NCBI RefSeq assembly: GCF_000718095.1
Contig: NZ_JOEI01000005.1
Location: 62,001 to 126,000 of the forward strand
DNA from: Streptomyces scopuliridis RB72
Lineage (GTDB): Bacteria > Actinomycetota > Actinomycetes > Streptomycetales > Streptomycetaceae
Reading direction: 5' to 3'
DNA: 64,000 nt
In this document: positions 1 to 8,911 of the stretch, piece after piece
Position numbering within the stretch: the first letter of the stretch is position 1
How the letters are laid out: the number at the start of each line of letters is the position of its first letter
Made by a program: the position numbers and the translations under genes
Notes under the pieces: model-generated
Database searches by the model: none
Told to the model about the DNA's origin: nothing
What the model saw: the letters and a program-made list of their open reading frames with translations, nothing else

Positions 1-1
1 T

Positions 2-238
2 CTCCGTATCGCCGCGTACTCCGCCGCCCCGGGCACGGACGCCGCCGACAAGCTCAGGCTGCTCGATGTGATCGGCACGGAGATGACAGAGATGGCCGAG
101 GTGACGGGCCAAGCCCCTGGCCCCGGCCCCGGTCCCGGTCCCGGTCCCGGCTCCGACCCCGGTCCCGGTCCCGGCCCCGGTCCTGTCCCCGGGCCTGATT
201 CCAGTGCCGCCGCCGCGCCGGAGCCCGCCGACCGATGA
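2..238 (+). CDS. C-terminal tail of an unidentified protein with a Pro-Gly repeat (partial)
   Basis: The frame is open from the left edge to a TGA at 236-238, so only the last 78 residues are visible. About 37 residues of ordinary, helix-like sequence (containing AADKLRLLDVIG) lead into a run of Pro-Gly dipeptides at about residues 40-62, then an Ala/Pro-rich end. The Pro-Gly run comes from tandem GGTCCC-type hexamers. The stop overlaps the next start in an ATGA, so the two genes are probably translationally coupled and co-transcribed. I do not recognise the family. Being the regulator of the downstream reductase-domain gene would be a guess. Confidence 0.55.
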   Translation, partial: LRIAAYSAAPGTDAADKLRLLDVIGTEMTEMAEVTGQAPGPGPGPGPGPGSDPGPGPGPGPVPGPDSSAAAAPEPADR

Positions 239-843
239 GGACGAACAAGGTCTGCACCGGCGCCAGCATGTCGCTGGACGGCTATATCGCGGGCCCGGAG
301 GAGACGGGCTTCGACAAGCTGTTCAGGTGGTACAGCAACGGCACGGTGCGCGTGCCGACCACCCGCGGCGACCTCACCTTCACCATGTCCCCGGTGAGCG
401 TGGAGGCCTGGCGCGGCACGGTCGAGCGCACCGGCGCGCTGGTCGTCGGCCGGCGGCTCTTCGATCTCACCTCGGGCTGGGAGGGAAATCACCCGATCGG
501 GTGCCCGGTGGTCGTGCTCACGCACCGCGTGCCGGAGGACTGGCCGTACGAGGACGCGCCCTTCACCTTCGTCACGGACGGTATCGAGAGCGCCGTGGAA
601 CGGGCCAAGGAGCTCGCGGGGCCCGGCAGGACGGTCACCGTCAACGGCGGCACGATCGCACGGCAGTGCCTGGACGCGCGGCTGCTCGACGAGGTGTGGA
701 TCGATCTCGTGCCGGTGCTGCTCGGTGCCGGGACGCCGTTCTTCGACCAGCTGAAGAACGTCCCGGTGGAGCTGGAGGGGCCGCTGTCGATGGCCCAGGG
801 CATCGACGTCACCCATTTGCGCTATCGGGTCCGCTATCCATGA
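235..843 (+). CDS. Dihydrofolate reductase / RibD C-terminal domain family protein
   Basis: A cytoplasmic protein of 202 residues covering a single RibD_C/DHFR-like fold. Family marks are the N-terminal SLDGYIAGPEE stretch, the GALVVGRRLFD strand-helix, and the late segment GGTIARQCLDARLLDEVWIDL followed by VLLGAGTPFFD (given here in short pieces). Members bind NADPH, but most actinobacterial relatives of this size have no assigned substrate, so a role in folate or riboflavin synthesis should not be assumed. The ATG sits in an ATGA overlap with the preceding gene, which fixes the start. Length is normal for the family. Confidence 0.85.
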   Translation: MRTNKVCTGASMSLDGYIAGPEETGFDKLFRWYSNGTVRVPTTRGDLTFTMSPVSVEAWRGTVERTGALVVGRRLFDLTSGWEGNHPIGCPVVVLTHRVPEDWPYEDAPFTFVTDGIESAVERAKELAGPGRTVTVNGGTIARQCLDARLLDEVWIDLVPVLLGAGTPFFDQLKNVPVELEGPLSMAQGIDVTHLRYRVRYP

Positions 844-874
844 CGGGCGCGCACCGGCCGAAACCTGAAAGGGG

Positions 875-900
875 CGACCGGACAGTGATACATCCGGTCG
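875..900. terminator. Perfect 8-bp inverted repeat after the DHFR-family gene
   Basis: CGACCGGA (875-882) and TCCGGTCG (893-900) are exact reverse complements separated by 10 nt. It lies 32 bp after the reductase-family stop and 47 bp before the carboxypeptidase start. No T-run follows, so it could be a weak terminator or an operator for the downstream gene. The sequence alone does not separate these. Confidence 0.35.
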
Positions 901-946
901 GCTCACGTGAGGGGCGCGGGACGCGGTCCGTTCCTACCGTGGCGGA

Positions 947-2389
947 ATGATCAACAGATCCGTGACGCGCTCCGCGCTCTCCGGCACGATGGCTCTCGCC
1001 GCCACCGGCCTGCTGGTCCTTCTGCCGCCGTCCCCGCCGGCCGCCGCGGACTCCCGCAGCGATCCGGCCGTACGGGCTCCGGGCCTGCCCCGCGCCCCCG
1101 CGGTCGCCGGCTCCCCCGGCGTCCATGGCTCAGCCGGATCTCCCGGCTCCCCCGGCGCTCATGGATCCTCTGCCTCGCCCCGCGCTCATGGCTCCCCCGG
1201 ACCTCATGGCTCCCCCCGATCCGTCTCCGCCGCGCACGGACCGGCCGCCGGCGCTCATGGCCCCGCGAGCGCGCCGGAAGCCGATATCGACCGCGCGCTG
1301 CTGTACCGGCCGGGTACGCACGCGCGGCCCAAGCCCGGCGCGCCCGCGCCGCCTGAACTGTCGGCGCTGTCCTGGCTGGTCGCGGACGCCGGTACGGGCG
1401 AGGTCCTCGCCGCGCGCGACGCGCACCTCAAACTGCCTCCGGCCTCCACCCTGAAGACGCTCTTCGCCCTCACCGCGCTGCCGCGTCTGGCCGAACACTC
1501 CCGGCACACCGTCAAAGAGGAGGAGCTGGACGACATCGGCCCCGGCAGCAGCACGGTGGGAATCGTCGGCGGCGAGTCGTACGAAGTGGCCGATCTGTGG
1601 CGGGGCGTGTTCCTCAGCTCCGGCAATGACGCGGTGCGCGCGCTCTCCGCGATGAACGGCGGCTGGGATTCGACGGTCGCTCAGATGCGGAAGAAGGCCA
1701 AGCAGCTGGGCGCGCTGGACACCCACGTCGTGTCCCCGGACGGCTATGACGCGCCCGGTCAGGTGTCGTCGGCGTACGACCTGTCGGTCTTCGCCCGTAC
1801 GGGCCTGGCGTCACCGGAGTTCGTACGGTACAGCTCGACCGTCGACGCCGAGTTCCCCGGCGAAGGCGGCATCGTCAACACCAACCGGCTGCTGAGCGGC
1901 GAGGACGGGGTCGAGCCCTATCCGGGGCTGATCGGTGTCAAGAACGGCTTCACCTCCGACGCCGGCTACACCCTGATCGCGGCGGCCAAGCGCGGCGGGC
2001 GCACGCTGGTGGCGACCGTGATGAACCCGCAGTGGGGCGGCGTCCACGCGGTGTACGAGGAGGCCAGGGAGCTGCTGGACTGGGGCTTCACCGCCGGGAA
2101 GCGCGTCGTCCCGGTGGGCACGCTCAAGCCGCCTCCGCCGCCCGTCCCGCCGATGCCCCCGACCTCGCCGGCGCCGGCGGGTCCGGGGTCGAGTCCCATG
2201 GCGAAGGTGGCGGGGGCGGCGCCGGGGGCGCGGTCGGTGAGCGTGACGCGGGCGGCGGACGGCGGTTCCGGGTCCGGCTATCTGGTGCCCGCGGCCTTCG
2301 TCAGCTCCGCCTGTCTCGCGGCCGTCGGACTCTTCGTCGTACGGCGCTCCGGCAGGCGGCGGCCGGAGGAGGAAGAGATCATCCACTGA
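947..2389 (+). CDS. Secreted, membrane-anchored D-alanyl-D-alanine carboxypeptidase (peptidase S11)
   Basis: A penicillin-binding-protein-type serine peptidase that trims the terminal D-Ala from peptidoglycan stem peptides outside the membrane. It has a signal peptide (about residues 1-36), then a Gly/Ser/Pro/His-rich collagen-like linker (about 45-105). The catalytic domain follows, with STLK at 167-170 (nucleophile Ser167), SGN at 225-227 and KNG at 332-334. KNG replaces the classical KTG but is common in actinobacterial S11 enzymes. A Pro-rich hinge leads to one C-terminal membrane helix (about 445-467) and an acidic tail, so the enzyme is tethered at both maturation stages. The ATG at 947 is chosen because it places the signal peptide at the start. 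Confidence 0.9.
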   Translation: MINRSVTRSALSGTMALAATGLLVLLPPSPPAAADSRSDPAVRAPGLPRAPAVAGSPGVHGSAGSPGSPGAHGSSASPRAHGSPGPHGSPRSVSAAHGPAAGAHGPASAPEADIDRALLYRPGTHARPKPGAPAPPELSALSWLVADAGTGEVLAARDAHLKLPPASTLKTLFALTALPRLAEHSRHTVKEEELDDIGPGSSTVGIVGGESYEVADLWRGVFLSSGNDAVRALSAMNGGWDSTVAQMRKKAKQLGALDTHVVSPDGYDAPGQVSSAYDLSVFARTGLASPEFVRYSSTVDAEFPGEGGIVNTNRLLSGEDGVEPYPGLIGVKNGFTSDAGYTLIAAAKRGGRTLVATVMNPQWGGVHAVYEEARELLDWGFTAGKRVVPVGTLKPPPPPVPPMPPTSPAPAGPGSSPMAKVAGAAPGARSVSVTRAADGGSGSGYLVPAAFVSSACLAAVGLFVVRRSGRRRPEEEEIIH

Positions 2390-2437
2390 GCGCGGTGCCC
2401 GGCGGGGAGTTGGACATCCGCCCTGTGAGGGGGGCGC

Positions 2438-3298
2438 CTACCAGTGCGCGGGGCGCGTGAGTGACGGCGGGAGTCTGGTCGCCGCGTCCCCCTTCGCCGC
2501 GTTGACCTGGGTCTGGACGAGGAAGATGCTGCCGGTCAGATCGGCGCCCCGCAGATCCGCGTCCCTCAGGTCGGCCCCGATCAGATCGGCCAGGCGCAGA
2601 TCGGCCCCCCGCAGATCGGCGGCGATCAGATACGCCCCGCGCAGATCGGCGCCGCGCAGGTCAGCGCCCTTGAGCTTCGCGCCGAAGAGGTCGGCGCCCC
2701 TGCGGTTCTTCCGCTTGCCCCGGACCTGGGCCCGCACCAGCTCGCTCGTGCGCAGCAGCAGGGTGTTGACGGCCGCGCGGCGCGCCGCCACGTCCAGTGC
2801 GAGCAGGGTCTCGGGGTCGCTCCGGGTGAGGCGCTCGGTCTCGTCCAGGGCGCGGCGGAGCGCGTCGTGGAGCGTACGGGCGGGCTCAAGCGCCAGGGCC
2901 TCGTCGAGATACCACAGCAGTTCCTGGAGCTGCCGCATCACGGGAAGCGCGGCGAACATGCGCTCCGCGGTCTCCGGGGCCTGCCGCCAGTCCCGTCCGC
3001 CGAAGGTGAGCTGCGAGACCTTCTGGCCCGCGCCGAAGCAGTCGTAGACCGTGCACCCCTGGAAGCCCCGCTCCCTCAGGGTGCTGTGCACACCGCAGCG
3101 GAAGTCGGTCCGCAGGTGGCGGCAGGGCTCTCCGGCGTCCTTGTCGACCGGGAAGTCCGCCGAGACCGAGAAGGTCAGCGCGACGCAGCAGAGCCCGAAG
3201 CAGTTCGCGCAGTCGGCCCGCAGATCGAGGCCGGAAGGCCCGGGGCCGTGAGCCCCCTGGCGGAGGGAGGAGTCTGAGGGGTCGGGCTGCTCTGACAA
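2438..3298 (-). CDS. Pentapeptide-repeat protein with an N-terminal cysteine cluster
   Basis: The last quarter has about 15 A(D/N)LxG-type pentapeptides ([14 protein letters not shown] and similar), which fold into a right-handed beta-helix. The first 90 residues carry a dense cysteine cluster (CANCFGLCC, a CRHL, RCGVH, GCTVYDC), suggesting bound metal. The middle is alpha-helical. Function is unknown; pentapeptide helices can act as protein-binding or DNA-mimic surfaces. I chose the TTG at 3298 because AGGAG lies about 10 nt upstream and the frame above it has the composition of non-coding DNA. That gives 286 residues. The gene is convergent with the carboxypeptidase. Confidence 0.75.
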   Translation of the reverse strand: MSEQPDPSDSSLRQGAHGPGPSGLDLRADCANCFGLCCVALTFSVSADFPVDKDAGEPCRHLRTDFRCGVHSTLRERGFQGCTVYDCFGAGQKVSQLTFGGRDWRQAPETAERMFAALPVMRQLQELLWYLDEALALEPARTLHDALRRALDETERLTRSDPETLLALDVAARRAAVNTLLLRTSELVRAQVRGKRKNRRGADLFGAKLKGADLRGADLRGAYLIAADLRGADLRLADLIGADLRDADLRGADLTGSIFLVQTQVNAAKGDAATRLPPSLTRPAHW

Positions 3299-3352
3299 GG
3301 GTTCCGGTCTCCTGTACCTGCTGGGCGACGGTCGCCCGACGGAGCGTACCGT

Positions 3353-3748
3353 CCGGCGCCGACGCGGTGGGCGGTGCGTAAGCGGGCGTTGACGGGTCGG
3401 TCGTCGTCGCGGTGGGCGGGGGCGATCACGAAGGCCACGCATGATCAGTGGGCGCTGGCCCGCCGGGGTCTGGCTGCGCACATCCGGAGCCTGGAGGCGG
3501 GGATCGCGGTGGTGCGGCATCGGTTGTCGCTGCCGGTGGGTGAGAAGGGTACGAAGCGGGCTCCGGGCGGGTACCGCTCCCGGCGGGAGTGGCACGCCAA
3601 GTCCCGCCGCCTGACGGTGCTGGAGGCGCGCCGGGACAGGGCGGTGTCGGACTGGCGGTCCGGGCGGGTGCGGGTCGTACGCGGCGGTAAACGGCTGGCG
3701 AACACCCGCCACCACCTGGATACGGCGCAGCTCACCGAGGAGCGGTGG
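3353..3748 (+). pseudogene. 5' fragment of an IS200/IS605-type (TnpB-like) transposon gene
   Basis: The translated segment ([20 protein letters not shown], then [27 protein letters not shown] and AQLTEERW) matches, from memory, the N-terminal part of the large TnpB/OrfB-like proteins annotated as transposases in many Streptomyces. It lacks the catalytic RuvC part: the similarity stops at the Trp codon 3746-3748, where a glycosidase-like frame begins. No initiator with a good ribosome site is seen. It is a relic, not a working element. No terminal inverted repeats were recognised. Confidence 0.6.
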
Positions 3749-4161
3749 CTACGACCATCTCCGGGACCGGTCGCCGTACGACCACCACCCCTTCGAGATG
3801 CACTTCGGCATCACGGACAGCGCCGGTCGCCCGAAGGAACCACTGCGTGAACTGGCCGCCTTCACCGAGGTGTTGCGACGGGTCGACTTCGCCCGCTGCC
3901 GGTGTACGGACGCGCCGACGGCGCTTGTGGTGCCCGCCTTCCTGGAGCGCGGCTACCCGTACAGCCGGCCCGCCGACCGGTCGCTCATCTTCAGCTCGCC
4001 GCATCAGGGGTATGTGGCGGCGCGCGGCGCGGATCTGCCGGTCGCGTTCGCGCGGGAGGCCGACGGTCTGCCCATGGACGGTCCGCTGTATCTGCTGCCC
4101 GCCACACGCCAGTTGACCACCCGCACCCGGCGGGACCTGGAGCGCCGGGCGGAGGTGCCCG
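3747..4161 (+). pseudogene. Internal fragment of a GH5-type (beta-mannanase/mannosidase-like) glycoside hydrolase
   Basis: From [20 protein letters not shown] onward the frame reads like the region after the catalytic barrel of Streptomyces GH5-family mannanase-like enzymes. Recognisable pieces are GITDSAGRPKEPLRELAAF, ALVVPAFLERGYP, QGYVAARGADLPVAF and GPLYLLPATRQL. The fragment has neither start, catalytic half, nor proper end. It begins at the break of the transposase-like relic and ends where the opposite-strand AAA regulator stops (4162). It therefore looks like debris joined by a rearrangement. Confidence 0.55.
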
Positions 4162-6837
4162 TCAGCGGGGCGCCGGGCGGGCCTCCATCGCCCTGCGCGC
4201 CCGTTCCGCCAGACCGTCCGCGCCACAGCTCTCGGCCAGTTCGAGCCCACAGGCCAGCTCGGCCGGGAACCCGGCGGCGATGCCGTACTCCACCCGGGCG
4301 ACGGCCAGTTCGTACGCGGAGGGCGACGCCTCCAGATGAGCGACGGCCTGCGCCAGCAGCTCGACCTTCTCCGCGCCCTCCTTCAGGGACGCGGCGCAGC
4401 ACAGCGCGACCCCGATGGCGGTGTGCGTGCCGAAGCGTTCCGCCCGGTCCCTGGCGTACGAGGCGAGATGGGCCGCACGGCGCGGATCGTCGTCGGCGAC
4501 CGCACGCGCGAGGTCCAACGCCCAGGGAGCCATGACGATGTTGTGACGGCCACGGGCGGTCAACGCCTGCCCGGCCGCTTCCAGTTCGGCGACGGCTTCC
4601 TTCGTACGGCCGAGGGCGAGCAGCAGCCGGCCCCGGACGCACGGCGCGTCGGGGATGACGATCGAGGAGGAGTACGGCGGGGCGAACGCATGGCGCTCGG
4701 CCGCCTCCAGCGCCTTGTCGACATGGCCGCGTGCGAGCAGCGTGTCGATCAGCATGCACGCCGCGTCCCAGTGCATCGGCAGACCGTTGCCGACCCGGTC
4801 GGCCAGCCGCAGGCTCTCGCGCAGATACGCCTCGGCGTCCACGAGCCGGCCGCGTCTGCGATGTCCGTAGCCGACGAGGGCATGGGCGAAGGCCAGATGG
4901 CCACCGCTCCAGCCGGAGATCTCGAAGGCCCGCAGCCCTTCCTGGAAAAGGCTCTCCGCGCGGTCGAGCCGGTCGGCGAAGGCGTACGAGAGACCGAGCA
5001 GCGCCGGTGGTTCGAAGCCCCACGCCGTGTCGGCCCAGCCGACTCCGGGCGCCAACCGTCCGTCGATCAGGGCGCGTTCACCGATCTGGACGTTCTCCTC
5101 GGCGCTCTCGCCCCGGGCCGTACCGTCGAACGCGCGCAGCATCAGCAGGACGCGTTCGGTGTTGTCACGTCCGGTGAGCCCGTCCGCCAGCCGGGCGAGC
5201 CGACGGGAGCGCTCGGGGCCGTTCTCCTCGATGGCCTGGACGCCTTCCCACAGGAAGTGGGCGCCCTGGAGCCGCATCCTGTCGGGTCCCTCTTCGGTGC
5301 GCGCGACCTCGGTGGCCACCACATGCGCGGCGTCACCGGTCTGGTTGTTGTGTGTCAGCGCCTGGGCGAGCCGGAACACCACATCCACGCGCAGACCTTC
5401 GTCCAGCTGCGGGGTGTCGAGGGCGGCGCGCAGATGTCCGACGGTGGTGGCCGGTGAGGTGAGCAGTGTGGCGCAGCCCAGCTCGTACAGCACCTGTGGC
5501 CGTACGGACTCCAACGGCGGTTCCGTCAGGGCGCGTTCGAGGCAGCGCCGGGCGGCGTCCGGCGCTCCCACCGCGAGATGTTCGGCGGCGGCTTCGCGCA
5601 GCTGCTCGACCAGTTCGGGGTCGCCGTCCGGGTGCACTTCGAGGAGATGCGGGGCGGCTGCCGCCGATCCCCGGCCGCTGCGGGAGACCGCCCAGGCGGC
5701 GAGTCCGTGCATCGCGGTGCGCACACCCGGCGGGATCGCCCGGTAGACGGCGCCCGCGATCAGCGGGTGGACGAACTCCAGTGGGTCCGTGCCCACGAGG
5801 ATGCGCGCGGCCCGCAGCCGTTCCGCGCACTCGGCGGCCGCTTCCTGGCTCATACCCGACAGTGTGATCGCCAGATCGAGTGAGATGTCGGTGCCCAGAA
5901 CGGCGGCGGCCCAGGCGAATCGGGTGGTGGCCGTGCCCAGTTCCTCCAGCCGGGCGATGAGGCCGGTGCCGCGTGCCGAAGCGCCCAGGGCGCGCAGTTC
6001 GCCGGCGAAGTCCTCGACGGGGTTGAGACCGCTGTCCCGCACCTTGGCGAGCAGTTCGACGGTCTCGTACGCGTTGCCGCCGGTCACCGCCCAGACCTCA
6101 CGGCAGAACGGATCGTCCGCGTGCTCGCCGAGGGCGGCGCGGGCCAGCTCGGCCGTGGCGTCGGAGGTCAGCTCGCTGAGCGTGACCAGCAGCTTCGCCG
6201 CCACTCCGATCTTCTGAAGAAACCATTCGGTCTCGCCGATGGCCTCTTCGGTGCGGTACGCGACGACGATGAGGACGGGCGGCCCGCCGGCCGGGCGCTC
6301 GGCGAAGGAGGCGAGCCAGGCGAGGGTCTCCAGGTCGGCCCACTGCCCGTCGTCCACGAGAAGGACGAGCGGCCCATGGACCGCGGCGAGCCGCTCGACC
6401 AGGGCGTCCAGACCGTCCCTGACGCCCTGCGGATCGGCGTGCTGTTCGCCCGGTGGCGCTATGCCGAGGGCCGGGCCGACGATCTCGTAGCGGTCACCGA
6501 GCAGTTCCCGCGCGTCCGCGAGGCCGTCGACCGGTTCGGACGCCGGTTCGGCGGCGGTCAGCGCGGGCTGGAGCAGTTGCCGTACGACATGGAAGGGGAC
6601 GGAGGTGACGGTCTCGCCGCCGCGTGCGGACCACACCGCACAGCGCCCGGTGGCGAGTCGGCGCACCTCGGAGAGCAACGCCGTCTTACCGAGCCCGGCG
6701 GCGCCCCGGTAGACGAGCAGCCCGCCGGAACGCTTGCTTCCGCACAGTGCGTCCACGGCGTTGGCCGCCGCGGCGAGTTCGGGTTCACGCTCCAGCAGCG
6801 GGAGGGTGACCGAGTCATCCGGCCGGTACACCGGCAT
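4162..6837 (-). CDS. AAA/LAL-type ATPase regulator, apparently lacking its C-terminal LuxR DNA-binding domain
   Basis: 891 residues: an N-terminal ATPase module with P-loop GAAGLGKT (45-52) and Walker B LVLLVDD (157-163), then a long helical-repeat (TPR-like) region. This is the architecture of the large ATP-binding LuxR regulators (LAL family), which normally end in a LuxR helix-turn-helix of about 60 residues. Here the protein stops after GADGLAERARRAMEARPAPR, the point where that domain usually follows. The TGA lies at the boundary with the glycosidase relic, so the DNA-binding end was probably lost in that rearrangement. It may be inactive as a transcription factor. A natural AAA-TPR protein is the alternative. 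Confidence 0.75.
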   Translation of the reverse strand: MPVYRPDDSVTLPLLEREPELAAAANAVDALCGSKRSGGLLVYRGAAGLGKTALLSEVRRLATGRCAVWSARGGETVTSVPFHVVRQLLQPALTAAEPASEPVDGLADARELLGDRYEIVGPALGIAPPGEQHADPQGVRDGLDALVERLAAVHGPLVLLVDDGQWADLETLAWLASFAERPAGGPPVLIVVAYRTEEAIGETEWFLQKIGVAAKLLVTLSELTSDATAELARAALGEHADDPFCREVWAVTGGNAYETVELLAKVRDSGLNPVEDFAGELRALGASARGTGLIARLEELGTATTRFAWAAAVLGTDISLDLAITLSGMSQEAAAECAERLRAARILVGTDPLEFVHPLIAGAVYRAIPPGVRTAMHGLAAWAVSRSGRGSAAAAPHLLEVHPDGDPELVEQLREAAAEHLAVGAPDAARRCLERALTEPPLESVRPQVLYELGCATLLTSPATTVGHLRAALDTPQLDEGLRVDVVFRLAQALTHNNQTGDAAHVVATEVARTEEGPDRMRLQGAHFLWEGVQAIEENGPERSRRLARLADGLTGRDNTERVLLMLRAFDGTARGESAEENVQIGERALIDGRLAPGVGWADTAWGFEPPALLGLSYAFADRLDRAESLFQEGLRAFEISGWSGGHLAFAHALVGYGHRRRGRLVDAEAYLRESLRLADRVGNGLPMHWDAACMLIDTLLARGHVDKALEAAERHAFAPPYSSSIVIPDAPCVRGRLLLALGRTKEAVAELEAAGQALTARGRHNIVMAPWALDLARAVADDDPRRAAHLASYARDRAERFGTHTAIGVALCCAASLKEGAEKVELLAQAVAHLEASPSAYELAVARVEYGIAAGFPAELACGLELAESCGADGLAERARRAMEARPAPR

Positions 6838-7003
6838 CCCTCGCTTTCTCGAACAGTGCGCAGTTCAAGTGTTGAGGGTAGCCCCGGAGCGCCCCGAGTG
6901 GACCCGAATCAGCACGAATTCGGCTGTTCGACTGCGCGAGAGCGGTTCAAGGAGTAACGAAATTCGGCGGCGTGAGGTCCGGGCCGGCTGGGAGGGTGGC
7001 GCC

Positions 7004-7723
7004 ATGGAGATCACGGATCCGGTCCTGGCGGCACGGGCATTGGTGACCGAGCGGCACCCACGGGCCCGCGCCGCCCTTCTCTGCGGCAGCGTGCTCACCG
7101 CGCGGCGTACGGCCTTCTCCGACCTGGACGTGGTCGTCCTGCTCGCGGACGGCGCCGACCCGTACCGCGAGTCCCTGCGGTTCGCGGGGTGGCCGGCCGA
7201 ACTCTTCGTCCACACCCGGGACAGCTGGGAAGGCTTTGTGGAGCGCGAGATCCTTGAACGGCGCTCGCCCCTGCTCTTCATGTGCGCGGCGGGAACGCTC
7301 CTGGTGGACCGCGACGGCGCGGGTGCCGGGCTCCAGGGGTACGCGCGGCGCCTGGTGGCGGCGGGGCCGCCGAGGGTGACGGCGGCCGAACTGGACGACC
7401 GGCGCTATCCCCTGACGGATCTTCTGGACGATCTCGCCGGCTGCGGCGATCCGGGCGAGCGGCTCTTCATCGTCACCGAAGTGGCCCGCCGCACCGCCGA
7501 GTTCGTTCTCCTCGCCGAGGGGGCATGGCTGGGCGGCGGGAAGTGGCTGTCGCGACGGCTGGCCGAGGTCCGGCCCGGGCTGCCGGAGCGGCTGGCCGCG
7601 GCGGTGGGCTCGGCACTCGACGGGGATACGGACGCCCTGGCCGCGCTGGCGGACGAGGCGTTGGCGCCGGCGGGCGGGCGGCTGTGGGCGGGCTACCGGC
7701 GGCAGGGCGTCGCACGGCGCTGA
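7004..7723 (+). CDS. Nucleotidyltransferase-fold protein
   Basis: 239 residues. The N-terminus holds the pol-beta/minimal nucleotidyltransferase signature: Gly28-Ser29, then Asp40 and Asp42 in the DLD of FSDLDVVVLL, which would coordinate two metal ions and the nucleotide. The rest is helical, as in kanamycin-nucleotidyltransferase-like and HEPN-associated proteins. The substrate cannot be told from sequence. The ATG at 7004 has GGAGG 8 nt upstream and begins the conserved fold; the frame stays open further upstream, but without a ribosome site. It is convergent with the ThiF gene and 27 bp away, so its link to that operon is unlikely. Confidence 0.75.
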   Translation: MEITDPVLAARALVTERHPRARAALLCGSVLTARRTAFSDLDVVVLLADGADPYRESLRFAGWPAELFVHTRDSWEGFVEREILERRSPLLFMCAAGTLLVDRDGAGAGLQGYARRLVAAGPPRVTAAELDDRRYPLTDLLDDLAGCGDPGERLFIVTEVARRTAEFVLLAEGAWLGGGKWLSRRLAEVRPGLPERLAAAVGSALDGDTDALAALADEALAPAGGRLWAGYRRQGVARR

Positions 7724-7750
7724 ACACGTGTCCGCCGGAGGATGTGCGCT

Positions 7751-8911
7751 TCAGGCCGGGCGTCGTACCCCGCCCGGCGTACCGCAGGCCGGGCAGTCCG
7801 GTCTGCGCTCGTACCGTTCCTCCACGGGTTCGGAGAGCGCCATCAGATTGAGGCCGAAGCGGAAGCCCGGTTCCATCTCCGGTACGCCCGTGAGCAGCGC
7901 GATCGCCGCGTGGACGAGGAGATGGCCGGAGAGGCCCGCGGTCACGGCGTTGACGGGGTTCCACTCCATCCGGGGCGAGGCGGCCTCCTCGTCCTGTCCT
8001 GCGGCGAGCCGCAGATCGCGGCGGTCGACCTCGCCCGCGCGGTGGCACTCCCAGCACGCCCCCCGGCCGGGCGCGTGGACCCCGACGGTGACGAGCGGTC
8101 CGCGGTAGCCGGCGTCGAGCCAGGGGATTCCGGCGTCCAGACAGACGCGGTTGGTCCAGCGGCGGATTTCCGGCGGCCGGTCGGCGCAGAGCAGCAGCAG
8201 ATCGTAGCCCGGTGCGAGCAGCGCGGCGATGTCGTCGGGGCCGCGGACCGCGCGGTGTTCCGTGGTCAGTGCCACCCGCGAGTTGACCGCCCGCAGGGCC
8301 GCGTCGGCGGCGGTGGCCTTGGACCGGCCGATGTCGCTCTCGTGGTAGAGGGGCTGCCGGTTGAGATTGGACAGCTCCACGACATCGCCGTCCACGCAGT
8401 GCATCCGGCCGACGCCCGACGCGACCAGCCCCTGGGCCGCGAAGCCGCCCGTACCGCCGAGTCCGAGCAGCAGGACACGGGCCGAGCGCAGCCGGGCCTG
8501 TAACTCCCAGGCACTCGCGTGCGGTGACAGATCCATCCACCGCAACAGCGTCACCCCGCGGCTGTACCGTACGCGGTCCTCGTCGGTGAGAGTGTCCGGC
8601 GGCTCCGCCTCGGCGTCCTCCAGGAACCCGGCCTCGTACAGCTCGGTGATCGCCTGGACGACCGCGCCCGGTTCGACGCCCGGGTGCCGGGCGAGGACCG
8701 CGTCGACCGACTCGGCCTGGCCGCGGGTCCCGTCGAGCGCCTCGGTCAGCGTCCAGATCCAGCCGTCGGGGTCGGCGACCTCGGCCCCGATCCCGTACAC
8801 CACGCTGCCGATCCGCACGTTCCCGTCCACGGTGCGGTAGGCCCGGTGTTCGGGCTTGACGCGGGGGCGCCGTAAGCCGGACACCGGCGGCGGGCACCGG
8901 TCCGCTGTCAC
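7751..8911 (-). CDS. E1/ThiF-family adenylyltransferase with N-terminal leader-binding-like (PqqD/RRE-type) domain
   Basis: 386 residues. Residues about 20-100 look like the winged-helix domain seen before E1 domains in azoline and MccB/PaaA-type peptide-modifying enzymes, ending in AITELYEAGFLED. The E1 domain follows: nucleotide loop GLGGTG (150-155), DGDVVE (174-179), NLNRQ (182-186) and the GRSK of 195-198. CWEC (286-289) and CPAC (373-376) make the usual structural zinc site. Such enzymes adenylate a carboxyl end of a peptide or small protein. GTG overlaps the peptidase stop (GTGA), so this is the last gene of the peptide-M14-ThiF operon. The RRE call is by resemblance, not by a search. 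Confidence 0.85.
   Translation of the reverse strand: MTADRCPPPVSGLRRPRVKPEHRAYRTVDGNVRIGSVVYGIGAEVADPDGWIWTLTEALDGTRGQAESVDAVLARHPGVEPGAVVQAITELYEAGFLEDAEAEPPDTLTDEDRVRYSRGVTLLRWMDLSPHASAWELQARLRSARVLLLGLGGTGGFAAQGLVASGVGRMHCVDGDVVELSNLNRQPLYHESDIGRSKATAADAALRAVNSRVALTTEHRAVRGPDDIAALLAPGYDLLLLCADRPPEIRRWTNRVCLDAGIPWLDAGYRGPLVTVGVHAPGRGACWECHRAGEVDRRDLRLAAGQDEEAASPRMEWNPVNAVTAGLSGHLLVHAAIALLTGVPEMEPGFRFGLNLMALSEPVEERYERRPDCPACGTPGGVRRPA

Noticed and set aside
332-334. KNG instead of KTG in the D-Ala-D-Ala carboxypeptidase (residue numbers) as a sign of inactivity
   Set aside because: Asn at this place is common in actinobacterial S11 enzymes and the other motifs are intact.
6734-7003. Upstream extension of the nucleotidyltransferase
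   Set aside because: The extension runs antisense into the AAA regulator start and lacks a ribosome site; GGAGG precedes ATG 7004.
7004-7723. Nucleotidyltransferase as half of a MNT-HEPN toxin-antitoxin pair
   Set aside because: No HEPN gene is adjacent; both neighbours run in the opposite direction and are unrelated.
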